From NCBI RefSeq assembly GCF_015672735.1, contig NZ_JADABY010000069.1, forward strand, positions 62,001-126,000: a stretch of 64,000 bases of DNA. The letters are read 5' to 3'. The stretch comes from Citrobacter sp. Res13-Sevr-PEB04-36. Lineage in GTDB: Bacteria > Pseudomonadota > Gammaproteobacteria > Enterobacterales > Enterobacteriaceae. The notes below the pieces were generated by a model. It did no database searches and was not told the origin of the DNA. It was given only the letters and a program-made list of their open reading frames with translations. Every line of letters starts with the position of its first letter. Position 1 is the stretch's first letter. The translations under genes were made by a program, and so were the position numbers. Shown here in pieces: positions 1 to 8,148 of this stretch.

Positions 1-276
1 CACTCTTGCCTCACGAGGTGTGTAGATACCGATAGTGATAATGCGTAAGAAGACATCCATTCCCGATTCCTGTACTTCGGTACGGATAACTTTGTCAGCA
101 CTACCGCAAACAAGCGCTGCATCAATAATTTGCGACTGGCCTATGCCATTAACAAAAAAGCTTTGTTTGACCTCTTGGGTAGGCTTTTCGGCAATGCCGT
201 TATTTATTTTAAAGGTTTGCTGCGCGCAGCCTGCTAACGCTACAGTCGCAACTAATGCCATCATTAACTTTTTCAT
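1..276 (-). CDS. Bor-family outer-membrane lipoprotein, cut by window edge
   Basis: Reading the minus strand from the ATG at 274-276 gives a lipoprotein signal with lipobox LAGC (MKKLMMALVATVALAGC), then AQQTF, a central VNGIGQ..IDAA..CG pattern and ITIGIYTPREARV at the window edge. This is the layout of the lambda/E. coli Bor lipoprotein (about 97 residues), so only the last few residues are missing. Family knowledge: Bor proteins are surface lipoproteins linked to serum resistance. An in-frame ATG lies four codons upstream, but the MKK start matches the family. Similar chromosomal bor copies are often prophage remnants, but no other phage gene is visible here. The family call is firm; the role in this organism is inferred. 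Confidence 0.85.
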   Translation of the reverse strand, partial: MKKLMMALVATVALAGCAQQTFKINNGIAEKPTQEVKQSFFVNGIGQSQIIDAALVCGSADKVIRTEVQESGMDVFLRIITIGIYTPREARV

Positions 277-373
277 TTTTACCATCGTGAGATTTGGATA
301 GAAATGCCATGTTCTTATTTATTTTATTTCTCACATATCCGACCAGCGATTTCCTCCGCTATGAAATGCTGAA

Positions 374-390
374 CGTTTAATCATGGTTTA
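374..390 (+). promoter_or_regulatory. Candidate PhoP box
   Basis: CGTTTA, five bases (ATCAT), then GGTTTA: two hexamers with the 11-bp period of the PhoP box (T/G)GTTTA-N5-(T/G)GTTTA. It lies about 100 bp upstream of the Bor-family gene but in the opposite orientation. E. coli borD is known to be PhoP-activated, which makes the site worth noting. The rest of 277-653 is AT-rich and shows no gene. Confidence 0.35.
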
Positions 391-551
391 TCAAAGTGAA
401 TAGTTAATGATATGTTTGTGTCGTCACTGCCTTTATGATTTACCATTTGACAACATTAATTAAATATCAACATTAATGGGTGAGAACAGTAAACGAAATT
501 GATATTAGAAATGCAATAAGGCAGAAGAGAGATAAGCAGAGTAATTAAGGC

Positions 552-572
552 GAACGGTACTGAGTACCGTTC
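552..572. terminator. Stem-loop downstream of first amidase gene
   Basis: Perfect inverted repeat GAACGGTAC-TGA-GTACCGTTC about 80 bp beyond the stop codon of the minus-strand amidase gene. It could form a hairpin at the end of that transcript. There is no real T-run, so intrinsic termination is uncertain. Confidence 0.3.
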
Positions 573-653
573 TTAACCACCTCACCAGAACTTACCAGAA
601 TATAGTGCTGGCTTATTGGTACTGATTTATAGGGGCCCTAAGCCCTAAAATGG

Positions 654-1559
654 TCAGTCTGCAATACTCAACGCTAACTGACGAGCAATAGTTTTTGGCA
701 GCGCAAAGCGACAGGTTTTCAAGGGATCGACAACCTGGCAAACCTGCAGATCGCCAGCAATACTAAGCACATTGATTGCATCATCCAGCGGCAACGTGCT
801 GTTATCGGCAATAAAGTGTGCCATATTACGGGTCGCCATATTGGCCGCTTCATCCAGTGTGAGTGCCGATGCCAGAGTAAACAGTGTATCGTCATTTTCA
901 AGCATCGGTAACGGCAAACGTCTGCCTTTTATAATACTCAGTTCAACAGTAACTTCGCCTGTGATCTCCAGTCCACAGACGGAGACCTCGCCATCGCCCA
1001 TCGCTGCATGTAGATCGCCAAGCGCAAATAGTGCGCCAGGGACATTAACCGGTAGCCAGAGCGTAGCTCCAGCGACAATTTCTTTACAGTCCATATTGCC
1101 GCCGTGGTTACCCGGGGTACCGCAAGAGATAGCCTCACCGCCAGGGGCGACACCAATTACGCCAATCATGGGTTGCAATTTCACACTCACCCCACCGGGT
1201 AGGTGAGCGTGATCATTAGCGATTGGGATAATAGAGACCTGAGGGGTAGTCAATTCATCCCCAATAACTCCCAGTCCTGGCGCGGTTACCATAACCGCCC
1301 AATCACGCGTCAGAGTAATGCGCTTAATATTAACTTTGAGAACATCGCCGGGTTCTGCACCTTCAATAAACACAGGGCCAGTTGCCGGATTAATGCGTTG
1401 CCAGTCAAGCTGAGTAAATTCCGTTTCTTTCACCACAATCTGGTCGGAAAAACAGTCGCATGTATTGAACACGACGTCTGTGCCACTTTTTACTGTGGCA
1501 ACAGGCTGATTGTCGCGAGACATCGCATAAATCACCTGTTTATTATCAATTTGCACCAT
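654..1559 (-). CDS. Acetamidase/formamidase-family amidohydrolase (paralogue 1)
   Basis: A 301-residue protein of the FmdA/AmdA family, which hydrolyses short amides (formamide, acetamide) to the acid and ammonia. Family marks are TCDCFS near residue 45, NPATGPVFIEGAEPGDVL, IGVIGVAP, PGNHGGNMDCKE and GDLHAAMGDGE; the Asp/His/Glu residues in the last two blocks are the likely metal and active-site ligands. The frame is open to 1718, but MVQIDNKQ at 1559 follows an AGGT Shine-Dalgarno and gives the family's usual length. It is divergent from a second family member across a 366-bp region, and the two share most motifs while differing through much of the rest, so they may favour different amides. 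Substrate is not determined. Confidence 0.8.
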   Translation of the reverse strand: MVQIDNKQVIYAMSRDNQPVATVKSGTDVVFNTCDCFSDQIVVKETEFTQLDWQRINPATGPVFIEGAEPGDVLKVNIKRITLTRDWAVMVTAPGLGVIGDELTTPQVSIIPIANDHAHLPGGVSVKLQPMIGVIGVAPGGEAISCGTPGNHGGNMDCKEIVAGATLWLPVNVPGALFALGDLHAAMGDGEVSVCGLEITGEVTVELSIIKGRRLPLPMLENDDTLFTLASALTLDEAANMATRNMAHFIADNSTLPLDDAINVLSIAGDLQVCQVVDPLKTCRFALPKTIARQLALSIAD

Positions 1560-1723
1560 GTATTTACCTGTCTGTTTGCTTTTACTTTTTTCTCTTTCAC
1601 CGCCGTCATGAAAGAGGACACTTATTATGTATCGATCCGGCAAGGAAAAAGCAATGACTCCCTGTCCGCAATATTCTGGAATCACAATAACACCAGATAA
1701 TGAACTTATTCTGTGCATAGCAT

Positions 1724-1758
1724 TGCACGAAAAAGAGGCATTGCACTATTCCGGTGCG
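1724..1758. promoter_or_regulatory. Two tandem NtrC-type enhancer sites
   Basis: TGCACTATTCCGGTGCG at 1742-1758 closely fits the NtrC consensus TGCACY-N4-TGGTGCA. A weaker match, TGCACGAAAAAGAGGCA, lies directly upstream at 1724-1740. Their centres are roughly 98 and 116 bp before the start site predicted from the sigma54 element at 1822-1837, the usual range for an NtrC enhancer. The sites also lie upstream of the divergent amidase gene, for which I found no GG-N10-GC element. Confidence 0.65.
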
Positions 1759-1821
1759 TCACATTGCCATTTATGTGTTTAGCATCTGCTGGTTTGTTAG
1801 GATATTTAAAGAAATCATTTT

Positions 1822-1837
1822 TGGCGTAAATTTTGCT
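1822..1837 (+). promoter_or_regulatory. Sigma54 (-24/-12) promoter of amidase-permease operon
   Basis: TGGCGTAAATTTTGCT has GG and GC exactly 10 bases apart and agrees with TGGCAC-N5-TTGCW except at two positions. Predicted start of transcription is near 1848, about 78 bp before the ATG at 1926. With the NtrC sites upstream this predicts induction under nitrogen limitation. Confidence 0.7.
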
Positions 1838-1925
1838 TTGGTTTATATCAGCAAACCATCACCGTTTTAAGAAGGCAGAAAATAATAACTGGCCGCTAAC
1901 GGTGTTAACACAACAGAGGGAGTGT

Positions 1926-2828
1926 ATGAGCAAGGTAATAACTGACTACACCTACGCATTTTCGGCGGAAAATGTGCCGGTGGCGATCGCAGAGAGTGGT
2001 GAAACACTGGTGTTTAAAACACAGGATTGCTTTTCCGGGCGTATTTGTCAGCCTGATGATTTGACCACGAATTTTAACTACGATTCCGCTAACCCGGCCA
2101 GCGGGCCTGTATATGTTGTAGATGCTAAACCGGGTGATGTACTGATGGTTGAGATCCTTGATATCCGCACGGCATCGCAGGGCGTCGTCACGACCTTACC
2201 GGGTTGTGGGCCGTTAAGTGAAACCCAGCAAATCCGCACCAAACCAGTCGTAATTTATGATAACCACGCCCTGTTTAATGATATCCGTTTTCCGATTGAC
2301 CCGATGGTTGGGGTGATCGGAGTTGCGCCTGCTGCTGGTGCGGTGGCCTGTGGTTTCCCGGGAAGCCATGGCGGCAATATGGACTGCAAGCAGATCCGTA
2401 AAGGCGCGGTTCTCTATCTGCCTGTGCAGGTCGAAGGGGCTTTGTTTGCGCTTGGTGATTTACACGCTGTAATGGGAGATGGCGAAATTTGTGGGACAGG
2501 GCTGGAGGTTGCCGGAGAAGTGGACGTCCGTCTGACACTATTGAGAGGTCCAGTCCTCCAGTGGCCTGTACTGGAAACGGCAGACAAATGGTATGCCATC
2601 GCCAGTGCGGCGCAGTATCCGGAAGCCTTAAAGTATGCGGCAGAGCAACTGCAGGAATTGATTTGCGCCGCTTATGGCTGGGATTTAACTGATGCTTATC
2701 TCTATATGAGTTTGCAGAGCGATACTGAAATTTGCCAGGCCTGTAAGCCATGCGCCGTCGACCTTATTGTTCGGATTGGTACACCTAAATTGGCTGGTAA
2801 GCCGCTGATTGTTCGGGAGGAAAAATGA
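1926..2828 (+). CDS. Acetamidase/formamidase-family amidohydrolase (paralogue 2)
   Basis: A 300-residue FmdA/AmdA-family protein, predicted to release ammonia from a small amide in the cytoplasm. It carries TQDCFS near residue 37, NPASGPVYVVDAKPGDVL, VGVIGVAP, PGSHGGNMDCK and GDLHAVMGDGE, matching the divergent paralogue at each conserved block. The start at 1926 is chosen because GAGGGAG precedes it and MSKVITDYTYAFS fits the family N-terminus; the frame extends upstream to 1833. Its stop overlaps the permease start (ATGA), so the two are co-translated. The sigma54/NtrC promoter elements upstream point to a nitrogen-scavenging role. Confidence 0.82.
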   Translation: MSKVITDYTYAFSAENVPVAIAESGETLVFKTQDCFSGRICQPDDLTTNFNYDSANPASGPVYVVDAKPGDVLMVEILDIRTASQGVVTTLPGCGPLSETQQIRTKPVVIYDNHALFNDIRFPIDPMVGVIGVAPAAGAVACGFPGSHGGNMDCKQIRKGAVLYLPVQVEGALFALGDLHAVMGDGEICGTGLEVAGEVDVRLTLLRGPVLQWPVLETADKWYAIASAAQYPEALKYAAEQLQELICAAYGWDLTDAYLYMSLQSDTEICQACKPCAVDLIVRIGTPKLAGKPLIVREEK

Positions 2829-4168
2829 GTCACACAACTACAGAACCGACGTTAAAAGTGGCGTTAAGTTATAAAGATTTGGTGATTTATGGGCTGGTGT
2901 TTATGGTTGTTATCGCCCCAATGTCGATTTTTGGCTTTGTCTCGAAAGAGAGCCATGGTATGGCGCCGTTGGTCTACATTGTCGGGATTGCCTGTATGAT
3001 TTTCACCGCCTTAAGCTACCGAAAAATGTCTCAGCGTTATCCTATCGCTGGCAGTGTTTATGCTTATGTGAATAAAGCGACCAATCCGCATATTGGCTTT
3101 CTCGCTGGATGGCTCATAATGATGGACTACCTCTTTGCCCCCGCCCTGTTGTATGCAATGACTGCCTCATGGTGTACCGATCTGATCCCTTTTGTTCCGG
3201 GGTGGGCATGGATCGCGTTATTTATTCTGACAAACTGTTGGGTCAATATTCGTGGTATTGAGAATACAGCAAAAGCTGATATTTTTATCTTTAGTATCTC
3301 CATATTAGCGTTGATCGTGTTCCTGGTGGTCGGTATCCACTATGTACTCAATGGTGGGGGTACGGGGGAATTTAATCTGGTCCCATTGTATCGGCCGAAT
3401 GTGATTGATCCGCAATTCATAGGTACCGCAGTCACTATTGCGGCACTATCTTTCCTTGGATTTGATGGGATCAGCACCCTCGCCGAAGAGGCGAAAAACC
3501 CTACGCGTGATATTGGCCGAGCCATTATTGTGGCGTTGCTGGTGGTGGGCGCGTTCTTTATTCTGCAATGCTACGTCGCCACGCTGATCCAGCCTGACTT
3601 CACTAAAATGAATCCTGACACAGCCTTCTTTGATGCCGCTTATCTGGCCGGAGGAACACCGCTTAAAATCTTCCTGTTGATCGTCAATATCCTGGCGGTT
3701 GGGGTTGCCAATACTCTGGCAGCACAGGCTGCAGCTTCCCGTATTGTCTATGGCATGGCCCGAGATAACTTTTTGCCAAAAATATTCTCCCGCATCCACC
3801 CGACATACCGGACGCCGTGGATAAGCACCATTGCTATCGGCATCTTATCGATGATTCTCGGAATCTCTTTATCGATTGATTTTTTAGCCAAACTGATCAA
3901 TTTCGGTGCCATGACCTCCTTTATCATCCTCAATATCAGCGTGTTCTGGATGTTCTTCATTAAGGAGAAACAGCGTAGCGGTTTGGGAAATATCTTTTCT
4001 AACCTGATTTTTCCGTTGATTGGAACCGGGATCTTGGCCTATGTCTGGATCAATTTTGATAAAGCCACCATGGAAATTGGTTTTACCTGGCTTGCTCTGG
4101 GGATCATTGTTGGGATGGTGAAAACTCGATTCTATAAAATGGTGCCGACACCCGTATCATTGAACTAA
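2825..4168 (+). CDS. APC-superfamily amino acid/amide permease
   Basis: A 447-residue integral membrane protein with about 12 hydrophobic segments. It belongs to the amino acid-polyamine-organocation superfamily, shown by the N-terminal block APMSIFGFV, the RYPIAGSVYAYV segment and FLGFDGISTLAEEAKNP, a typical APC signature around residues 213-229. It overlaps the amidase gene by 4 bp and shares its promoter. The simplest inference is uptake of the amide substrate, or of an amino acid amide, for the hydrolase. Exact substrate cannot be read from the sequence. Confidence 0.78.
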   Translation: MSHTTTEPTLKVALSYKDLVIYGLVFMVVIAPMSIFGFVSKESHGMAPLVYIVGIACMIFTALSYRKMSQRYPIAGSVYAYVNKATNPHIGFLAGWLIMMDYLFAPALLYAMTASWCTDLIPFVPGWAWIALFILTNCWVNIRGIENTAKADIFIFSISILALIVFLVVGIHYVLNGGGTGEFNLVPLYRPNVIDPQFIGTAVTIAALSFLGFDGISTLAEEAKNPTRDIGRAIIVALLVVGAFFILQCYVATLIQPDFTKMNPDTAFFDAAYLAGGTPLKIFLLIVNILAVGVANTLAAQAAASRIVYGMARDNFLPKIFSRIHPTYRTPWISTIAIGILSMILGISLSIDFLAKLINFGAMTSFIILNISVFWMFFIKEKQRSGLGNIFSNLIFPLIGTGILAYVWINFDKATMEIGFTWLALGIIVGMVKTRFYKMVPTPVSLN

Positions 4169-4175
4169 ACGATTG

Positions 4176-4199
4176 GCTACCGCAGAATTATGCGGTAGC
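4176..4199. terminator. Stem-loop after permease gene
   Basis: Perfect 9-bp inverted repeat GCTACCGCA-GAATTA-TGCGGTAGC, 8 bp after the permease stop codon. No T-run follows, so it may act as an mRNA 3' stabiliser or a weak terminator. Confidence 0.4.
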
Positions 4200-4263
4200 A
4201 CATCCCTGGGGTTACGATCGGCAACCCTTTCTCCCCGGTCATTCTCCGTACAAAAACCAGACA

Positions 4264-4296
4264 TAAAAAACCAACCGTAGAAGGTTGGTTTTTTTG
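4264..4296. terminator. Terminator of proL (bidirectional)
   Basis: A-tract, CCAACC stem (4271-4276), short loop, GGTTGG (4283-4288) and a T-tract. It sits immediately downstream of the tRNA on the minus strand and can work in both directions. Confidence 0.8.
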
Positions 4297-4304
4297 GGGA
4301 ATTT

Positions 4305-4381
4305 TGGTCGGCACGAGAGGATTTGAACCTCCGACCCCCGACACCCCATGACGGTGCGCTACCAGGCTGCGCTACGTGCCG
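4305..4381 (-). tRNA. proL: tRNA-Pro (anticodon GGG)
   Basis: The reverse complement is a 77-nt tRNA: acceptor arms CGGCACG and CGTGCCG, D-arm AGCGCAGCCTGGTAGCGC, anticodon stem and loop with GGG, T-loop GTTCAAATC and an encoded CCA end. It lies downstream of yejM as proL does in E. coli. Confidence 0.95.
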
Positions 4382-4395
4382 ACACTATGGCGCTA

Positions 4396-4423
4396 ATACT
4401 ACTGCTTTCCACCACGATTGCAA
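4396..4423 (-). promoter_or_regulatory. proL promoter
   Basis: On the minus strand TTGCAA (4418-4423), 16 bases, then TAGTAT (4396-4401), followed by a GC-rich discriminator TAGCGCC. This gives a start about 8 bases before the tRNA, an arrangement typical of stable RNA promoters. Confidence 0.55.
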
Positions 4424-4435
4424 GAGGATGGTTTA

Positions 4436-4462
4436 CTAACTGATTTATAATTAATCAGTTAG
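4436..4462. repeat. Perfect inverted repeat overlapping yejM stop codon
   Basis: CTAACTGATT-TATAATT-AATCAGTTAG, 10-bp arms. It overlaps the TGA of yejM and may end the yejLM transcript ahead of proL. The flanking bases give no clear T-run. Confidence 0.4.
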
Positions 4463-6215
4463 CAATAAATCGTTTCTCATCCGTCAGGACCTGTAGCAGC
4501 AGGCTTAACTGTGGTTTCTGGTCTTTAATCTTCTCGCCGTGCAAATCATAGGTCTGATAATTACCGTTGTTGCTGAGCACCAGTGTCATCTCTGGGGTGG
4601 TAACCGCCATTGTACTGCCATCGGCTGCCGTAACCCAATAATGGCGGCGTGTGGCATTAAACAGATCCTGACCCTGTGAATATTCGTTTGCTGGCGTGCT
4701 GACGTGCAGCAGACGCTGCATCAGCGTGGTCATCAGATCGGTATGATCGGTCAGGCTATTAATGCGCTGAGCGGGCGTGCCCGGCCAATGAATAACCAGC
4801 GGCACCTGGAGATGGCCGCGCGACCAGTCAAAGCGATTCTCATCCTGCGACAACGGGATACCCCGACCAGCGGTAATGATAACTACCGTATTGTTCAGCT
4901 TACCCGAGTCGCGCAGGGCACCCAGGACGCGGTTAATGTTCGCATCTACATCCTGAGCGGCGCTGGCGTAGCGTTTAGCAAAGTTCTTCTGGTTGCTGTC
5001 ATCAATGTTGGTTCCGTTGAACGAGACCCATGAGAACCAGCGGTTATCTTCCTGCGCGTATCGGCCCAGCCAGTTGATCCATTGGTTCGCTGTTTGTTCG
5101 TCAGATTGTGTCTGCACGCTTGGCATGGAGAAGTCTGACAGCAGCGCCTGACGATATAGCGGGCTGGTAAAGCCATCAGAGGAGAATAACCCCAGCTGAT
5201 AACCTTGTTGATTCAGGGCAGAGATCAGCGCGGCAGGCGTTCTGCTTGCCAGAATACCGTCCATATAGCTTGGCGACACGCCATAGAACAATCCAAAAAT
5301 ACCGTTATCGGAGGTATTTCCGGAACTCATATGGCGCGTGAAAGAAATATTCTGCCCGGCAAATTCCGCCAGGGCTGGCATCTGTTTTTCGAAGCGTGAG
5401 TAGTTCAGCCCGTCTACGGTGATCAGCAGGACGTTCTGGCCGGTACCCATGTCACGATAGCGTAAATCGCTAAGCGGATACTGCACGGAGACCGCTTCCG
5501 GGTTACCCTGTTCGATCAGGCGGCGCTGATACTCCTGTGCGTCCAGAAGGCCGTGTTTTTCCAGAAACTTACGCGCTGTCATCGGGTAAGACAGCGGCAG
5601 GTTTGCGCGCTGCATGGTGATCGGTCGATAGAAATTGGCGTCCGCCCAGATGTACACCACATGCGATGCGATGAATGAAACGAAAAAGAAAGCGGCTAAA
5701 GGTTTGGCAAAATGACGGCGACGTGTCAGGCTGCGCAGCTTTTGCCAGCTCCAGGTCGCAAACAACATTTCTATTAGCAGAATAATTGGCACGCTGATGA
5801 ACATCAGTTGCCAGTCACGCGCCGTTTCGTTCTGATCGGGGTTAATGACCAGTTCCCAGACAATGGGATTAAGATGCAGGTGGAAACGGGTGAACACTTC
5901 GCTGTCGATCAACAGCAGCGTCATGCCCGCTGTCGCCAGGATGGCTGACAGGAATCGCATCAGCCTCTGGGACATGACGATAAACGTCAGGGGAAACAGG
6001 ATCAGCAGATAAGCGGCAAACACCAGGAAACTAAAATGCCCAACAACGCTCAGATAAGAATAGACACGACCTGCAAGCGTTGTCGGCCAGTCGGCGACAA
6101 ACAGGTAACGGCTGCCGAGCACCATGGCCAACAGAATGTTGAACAAGGCGAACCAGTGCCCCCAGCTAACCATCTGGGAGACTTTCTCACGGTAGCGTTG
6201 ACGATGAGTTACCAT
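4455..6215 (-). CDS. yejM: YejM/PbgA/LapC inner-membrane lipid A sensor
   Basis: A 586-residue inner-membrane protein almost superimposable on E. coli YejM as recalled (same length, identical N-terminus MVTHRQRYREKVSQMVSWGH). Five hydrophobic segments occupy roughly residues 20-190, followed by a periplasmic alkaline-phosphatase/sulfatase-like domain (VLLITVDGLNYSR). Family knowledge: YejM senses periplasmic lipid A and, through LapB, controls FtsH-dependent LpxC degradation; it is essential in E. coli. It forms an operon with yejL, 31 bp upstream. The window also holds lpxT, which phosphorylates the same lipid. Confidence 0.96.
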   Translation of the reverse strand: MVTHRQRYREKVSQMVSWGHWFALFNILLAMVLGSRYLFVADWPTTLAGRVYSYLSVVGHFSFLVFAAYLLILFPLTFIVMSQRLMRFLSAILATAGMTLLLIDSEVFTRFHLHLNPIVWELVINPDQNETARDWQLMFISVPIILLIEMLFATWSWQKLRSLTRRRHFAKPLAAFFFVSFIASHVVYIWADANFYRPITMQRANLPLSYPMTARKFLEKHGLLDAQEYQRRLIEQGNPEAVSVQYPLSDLRYRDMGTGQNVLLITVDGLNYSRFEKQMPALAEFAGQNISFTRHMSSGNTSDNGIFGLFYGVSPSYMDGILASRTPAALISALNQQGYQLGLFSSDGFTSPLYRQALLSDFSMPSVQTQSDEQTANQWINWLGRYAQEDNRWFSWVSFNGTNIDDSNQKNFAKRYASAAQDVDANINRVLGALRDSGKLNNTVVIITAGRGIPLSQDENRFDWSRGHLQVPLVIHWPGTPAQRINSLTDHTDLMTTLMQRLLHVSTPANEYSQGQDLFNATRRHYWVTAADGSTMAVTTPEMTLVLSNNGNYQTYDLHGEKIKDQKPQLSLLLQVLTDEKRFIAN

Positions 6216-6246
6216 AAACTGTTGTTCGTTTCCCCGGAGCAGGCTC

Positions 6247-6474
6247 TTAGTGCGCTTGGTCGTCGTTTATCGAAGACTGCAATGCGCGGGCAAATGAATT
6301 CGCAATCGCCTGGCGCTGGGCCGGTGCGACGCTTGTATTGATAAGGTTAGTGACCATGTTTCCCAGGACCATCAGGGAAAGATCGGTCGGTGCCTTATGT
6401 TTTTCCAGTACGTTGAGCATTTCATTCAGCAATTGTTCAACGTGTTCGTCACTATAGCGGGAAATTTGTGGCAT
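6247..6474 (-). CDS. yejL: YejL, small conserved protein (DUF1414)
   Basis: A 75-residue soluble protein ([20 protein letters not shown]) with the same length as E. coli YejL. No catalytic motif is visible and function is unknown; it is predicted to be mostly helical. It is first in the yejLM operon and divergent from yejK. Confidence 0.95.
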   Translation of the reverse strand: MPQISRYSDEHVEQLLNEMLNVLEKHKAPTDLSLMVLGNMVTNLINTSVAPAQRQAIANSFARALQSSINDDQAH

Positions 6475-6608
6475 AAATCGAAATCTGTCTGTTCATGAAA
6501 GGGCAACATATTACCGTAGCGACAGTTTTTTTTCTGCTTTTTTATCTTCTATTGCGTCACTGCCCGGCAGGTGGTTGAATACCGCCCGGTCTTAAAGGAG
6601 AGTTTATC

Positions 6609-7616
6609 ATGAGTCTGGATATCAACCAGATTGCCCTGCACCAGCTTATCAAGCGTGATGAGCAGAACCTTGAGCTGGTCTTGCGCGATTCATTACTGGA
6701 GCCGACGGCGACCGTTGTCGAGATGATGGCTGAGTTGCATCGGGTTTATAGCGCCAAAAATAAAGCCTATGGCCTGTTTAGCGAAGAGAGCGAACTGGCG
6801 CAAACGTTGCGTTTGCAGCGTCAGGGCGAAGAGGATTTTCTGGCGTTCAGTCGTGCCGCAACCGGGCGTCTGCGCGACGAACTGGCGAAATATCCGTTTG
6901 CTGATGGTGGGATTGTGCTGTTCTGCCATTACCGTTACCTGGCGGTAGAGTACCTGCTGGTTGCGGTGCTGAACAACTTAAGCAGTATGCGCGTGAATGA
7001 AAACCTGGATATCAACCCAACGCATTATCTGGATATCAATCATGCTGACATCGTGGCGCGTATTGATTTAACCGAGTGGGAAACCAACCCGGAGTCCACG
7101 CGATATCTGACGTTCCTGAAAGGGCGGGTAGGGCGCAAAGTCGCCGATTTCTTTATGGATTTCCTCGGCGCCAGCGAAGGGCTGAATGCTAAAGCGCAAA
7201 ACCGTGGCCTGCTGCAGGCGGTTGATGACTTCACCGCCGAAGCCCAACTGGACAAAGCTGAACGCCAGAATGTGCGTCAGCAGGTATACAGCTACTGTAA
7301 TGAGCAGCTCCAGGCCGGGGAAGAGATTGAACTGGAGTCCCTGTCAAAAGAACTTTCCGGCGTCAGCGAAGTTAGCTTCAGTGAATTTACCGCAGACAAA
7401 GGCTATGAGCTGGAAGAGAGCTTCCCGGCAGATCGCAGCACGCTGCGTCAGTTAACCAAGTTTGCCGGTAGCGGCGGTGGGTTAACGATCAATTTCGACG
7501 CTATGCTGCTGGGCGAACGCATTTTCTGGGATCCGGCGACGGACACCTTAACCATTAAAGGTACGCCGCCTAACCTGCGCGATCAGCTGCAGCGTCGTAC
7601 TTCTGGCGGGAAATAA
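6609..7616 (+). CDS. yejK: YejK nucleoid-associated protein
   Basis: A 335-residue protein matching E. coli YejK/NdpA in length and in its start [19 protein letters not shown]. Family knowledge: abundant cytoplasmic nucleoid-associated protein reported to interact with DNA topoisomerases. An AAAGGAG Shine-Dalgarno precedes the ATG. It is divergent from yejL and convergent with rplY, with a REP element and a terminator after it. Confidence 0.95.
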   Translation: MSLDINQIALHQLIKRDEQNLELVLRDSLLEPTATVVEMMAELHRVYSAKNKAYGLFSEESELAQTLRLQRQGEEDFLAFSRAATGRLRDELAKYPFADGGIVLFCHYRYLAVEYLLVAVLNNLSSMRVNENLDINPTHYLDINHADIVARIDLTEWETNPESTRYLTFLKGRVGRKVADFFMDFLGASEGLNAKAQNRGLLQAVDDFTAEAQLDKAERQNVRQQVYSYCNEQLQAGEEIELESLSKELSGVSEVSFSEFTADKGYELEESFPADRSTLRQLTKFAGSGGGLTINFDAMLLGERIFWDPATDTLTIKGTPPNLRDQLQRRTSGGK

Positions 7617-7626
7617 CATGGATGAT

Positions 7627-7661
7627 GCCGGATGGCGGCGTAAATGCCTTATCCGGCCTAC
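7627..7661. repeat. REP element
   Basis: GCCGGATGGCGGCGTAAATG followed by CCTTATCCGGCCTAC fits the enterobacterial REP consensus: palindromic, with GCCGGAT and ATCCGGC arms. It is 11 bp after yejK, a usual place for REP, where it can protect mRNA 3' ends. Confidence 0.85.
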
Positions 7662-7693
7662 ATGTCATACGTTGTCATCGGTTAAAAATGGCA

Positions 7694-7723
7694 TAAAAAA
7701 ACCCCGCCGAGGCGGGGTTTTTC
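7694..7723. terminator. Bidirectional terminator between yejK and rplY
   Basis: AAAAAA, ACCCCGCC-GA-GGCGGGGT (7701-7718), then TTTTT. The stem is strong and has A/T tracts on both sides, serving the convergent yejK and rplY. Confidence 0.92.
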
Positions 7724-7739
7724 TTCAACTTGTTGGCGA

Positions 7740-8024
<285 letters not shown>

Positions 8025-8041
8025 TTAAATCTCTCTTTAAT

Positions 8042-8076
8042 AATTCCTGCTACAGGCGACCCAGCAACAGGTAAGT
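8042..8076 (-). promoter_or_regulatory. Possible L25 leader stem-loop in rplY 5' UTR
   Basis: On the minus strand CCTGTTGC (8064-8071) can pair with GTAGCAGG (8046-8053), 8 bp with wobbles, closing a 10-base loop just upstream of the rplY Shine-Dalgarno. Gammaproteobacterial L25 genes are known to have autoregulatory leaders; whether this is the full motif needs a covariance-model search. Confidence 0.4.
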
Positions 8077-8148
8077 GATCTGCTTTGCGTATGCAAAAGC
8101 GGGCGAGATTCTATCCTCAAATGACAGGTACATCAATCAAAAGTACAA

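Noticed and set aside
35..301. 88-residue plus-strand reading frame at the left edge
   Set aside because: It is antisense to the Bor-family lipoprotein gene, whose lipobox and family motifs are clear on the minus strand.
772..1700. Overlapping plus-strand reading frames of 144 and 165 residues opposite the first amidase
   Set aside because: No Shine-Dalgarno or recognisable motif, and the minus strand encodes a well-matched FmdA/AmdA protein through the same DNA.
1560..1800. Second sigma54 promoter directed at the minus-strand amidase
   Set aside because: I checked GC-N10-CC spacing across the region on the minus strand and found none; only the plus-strand element fits.
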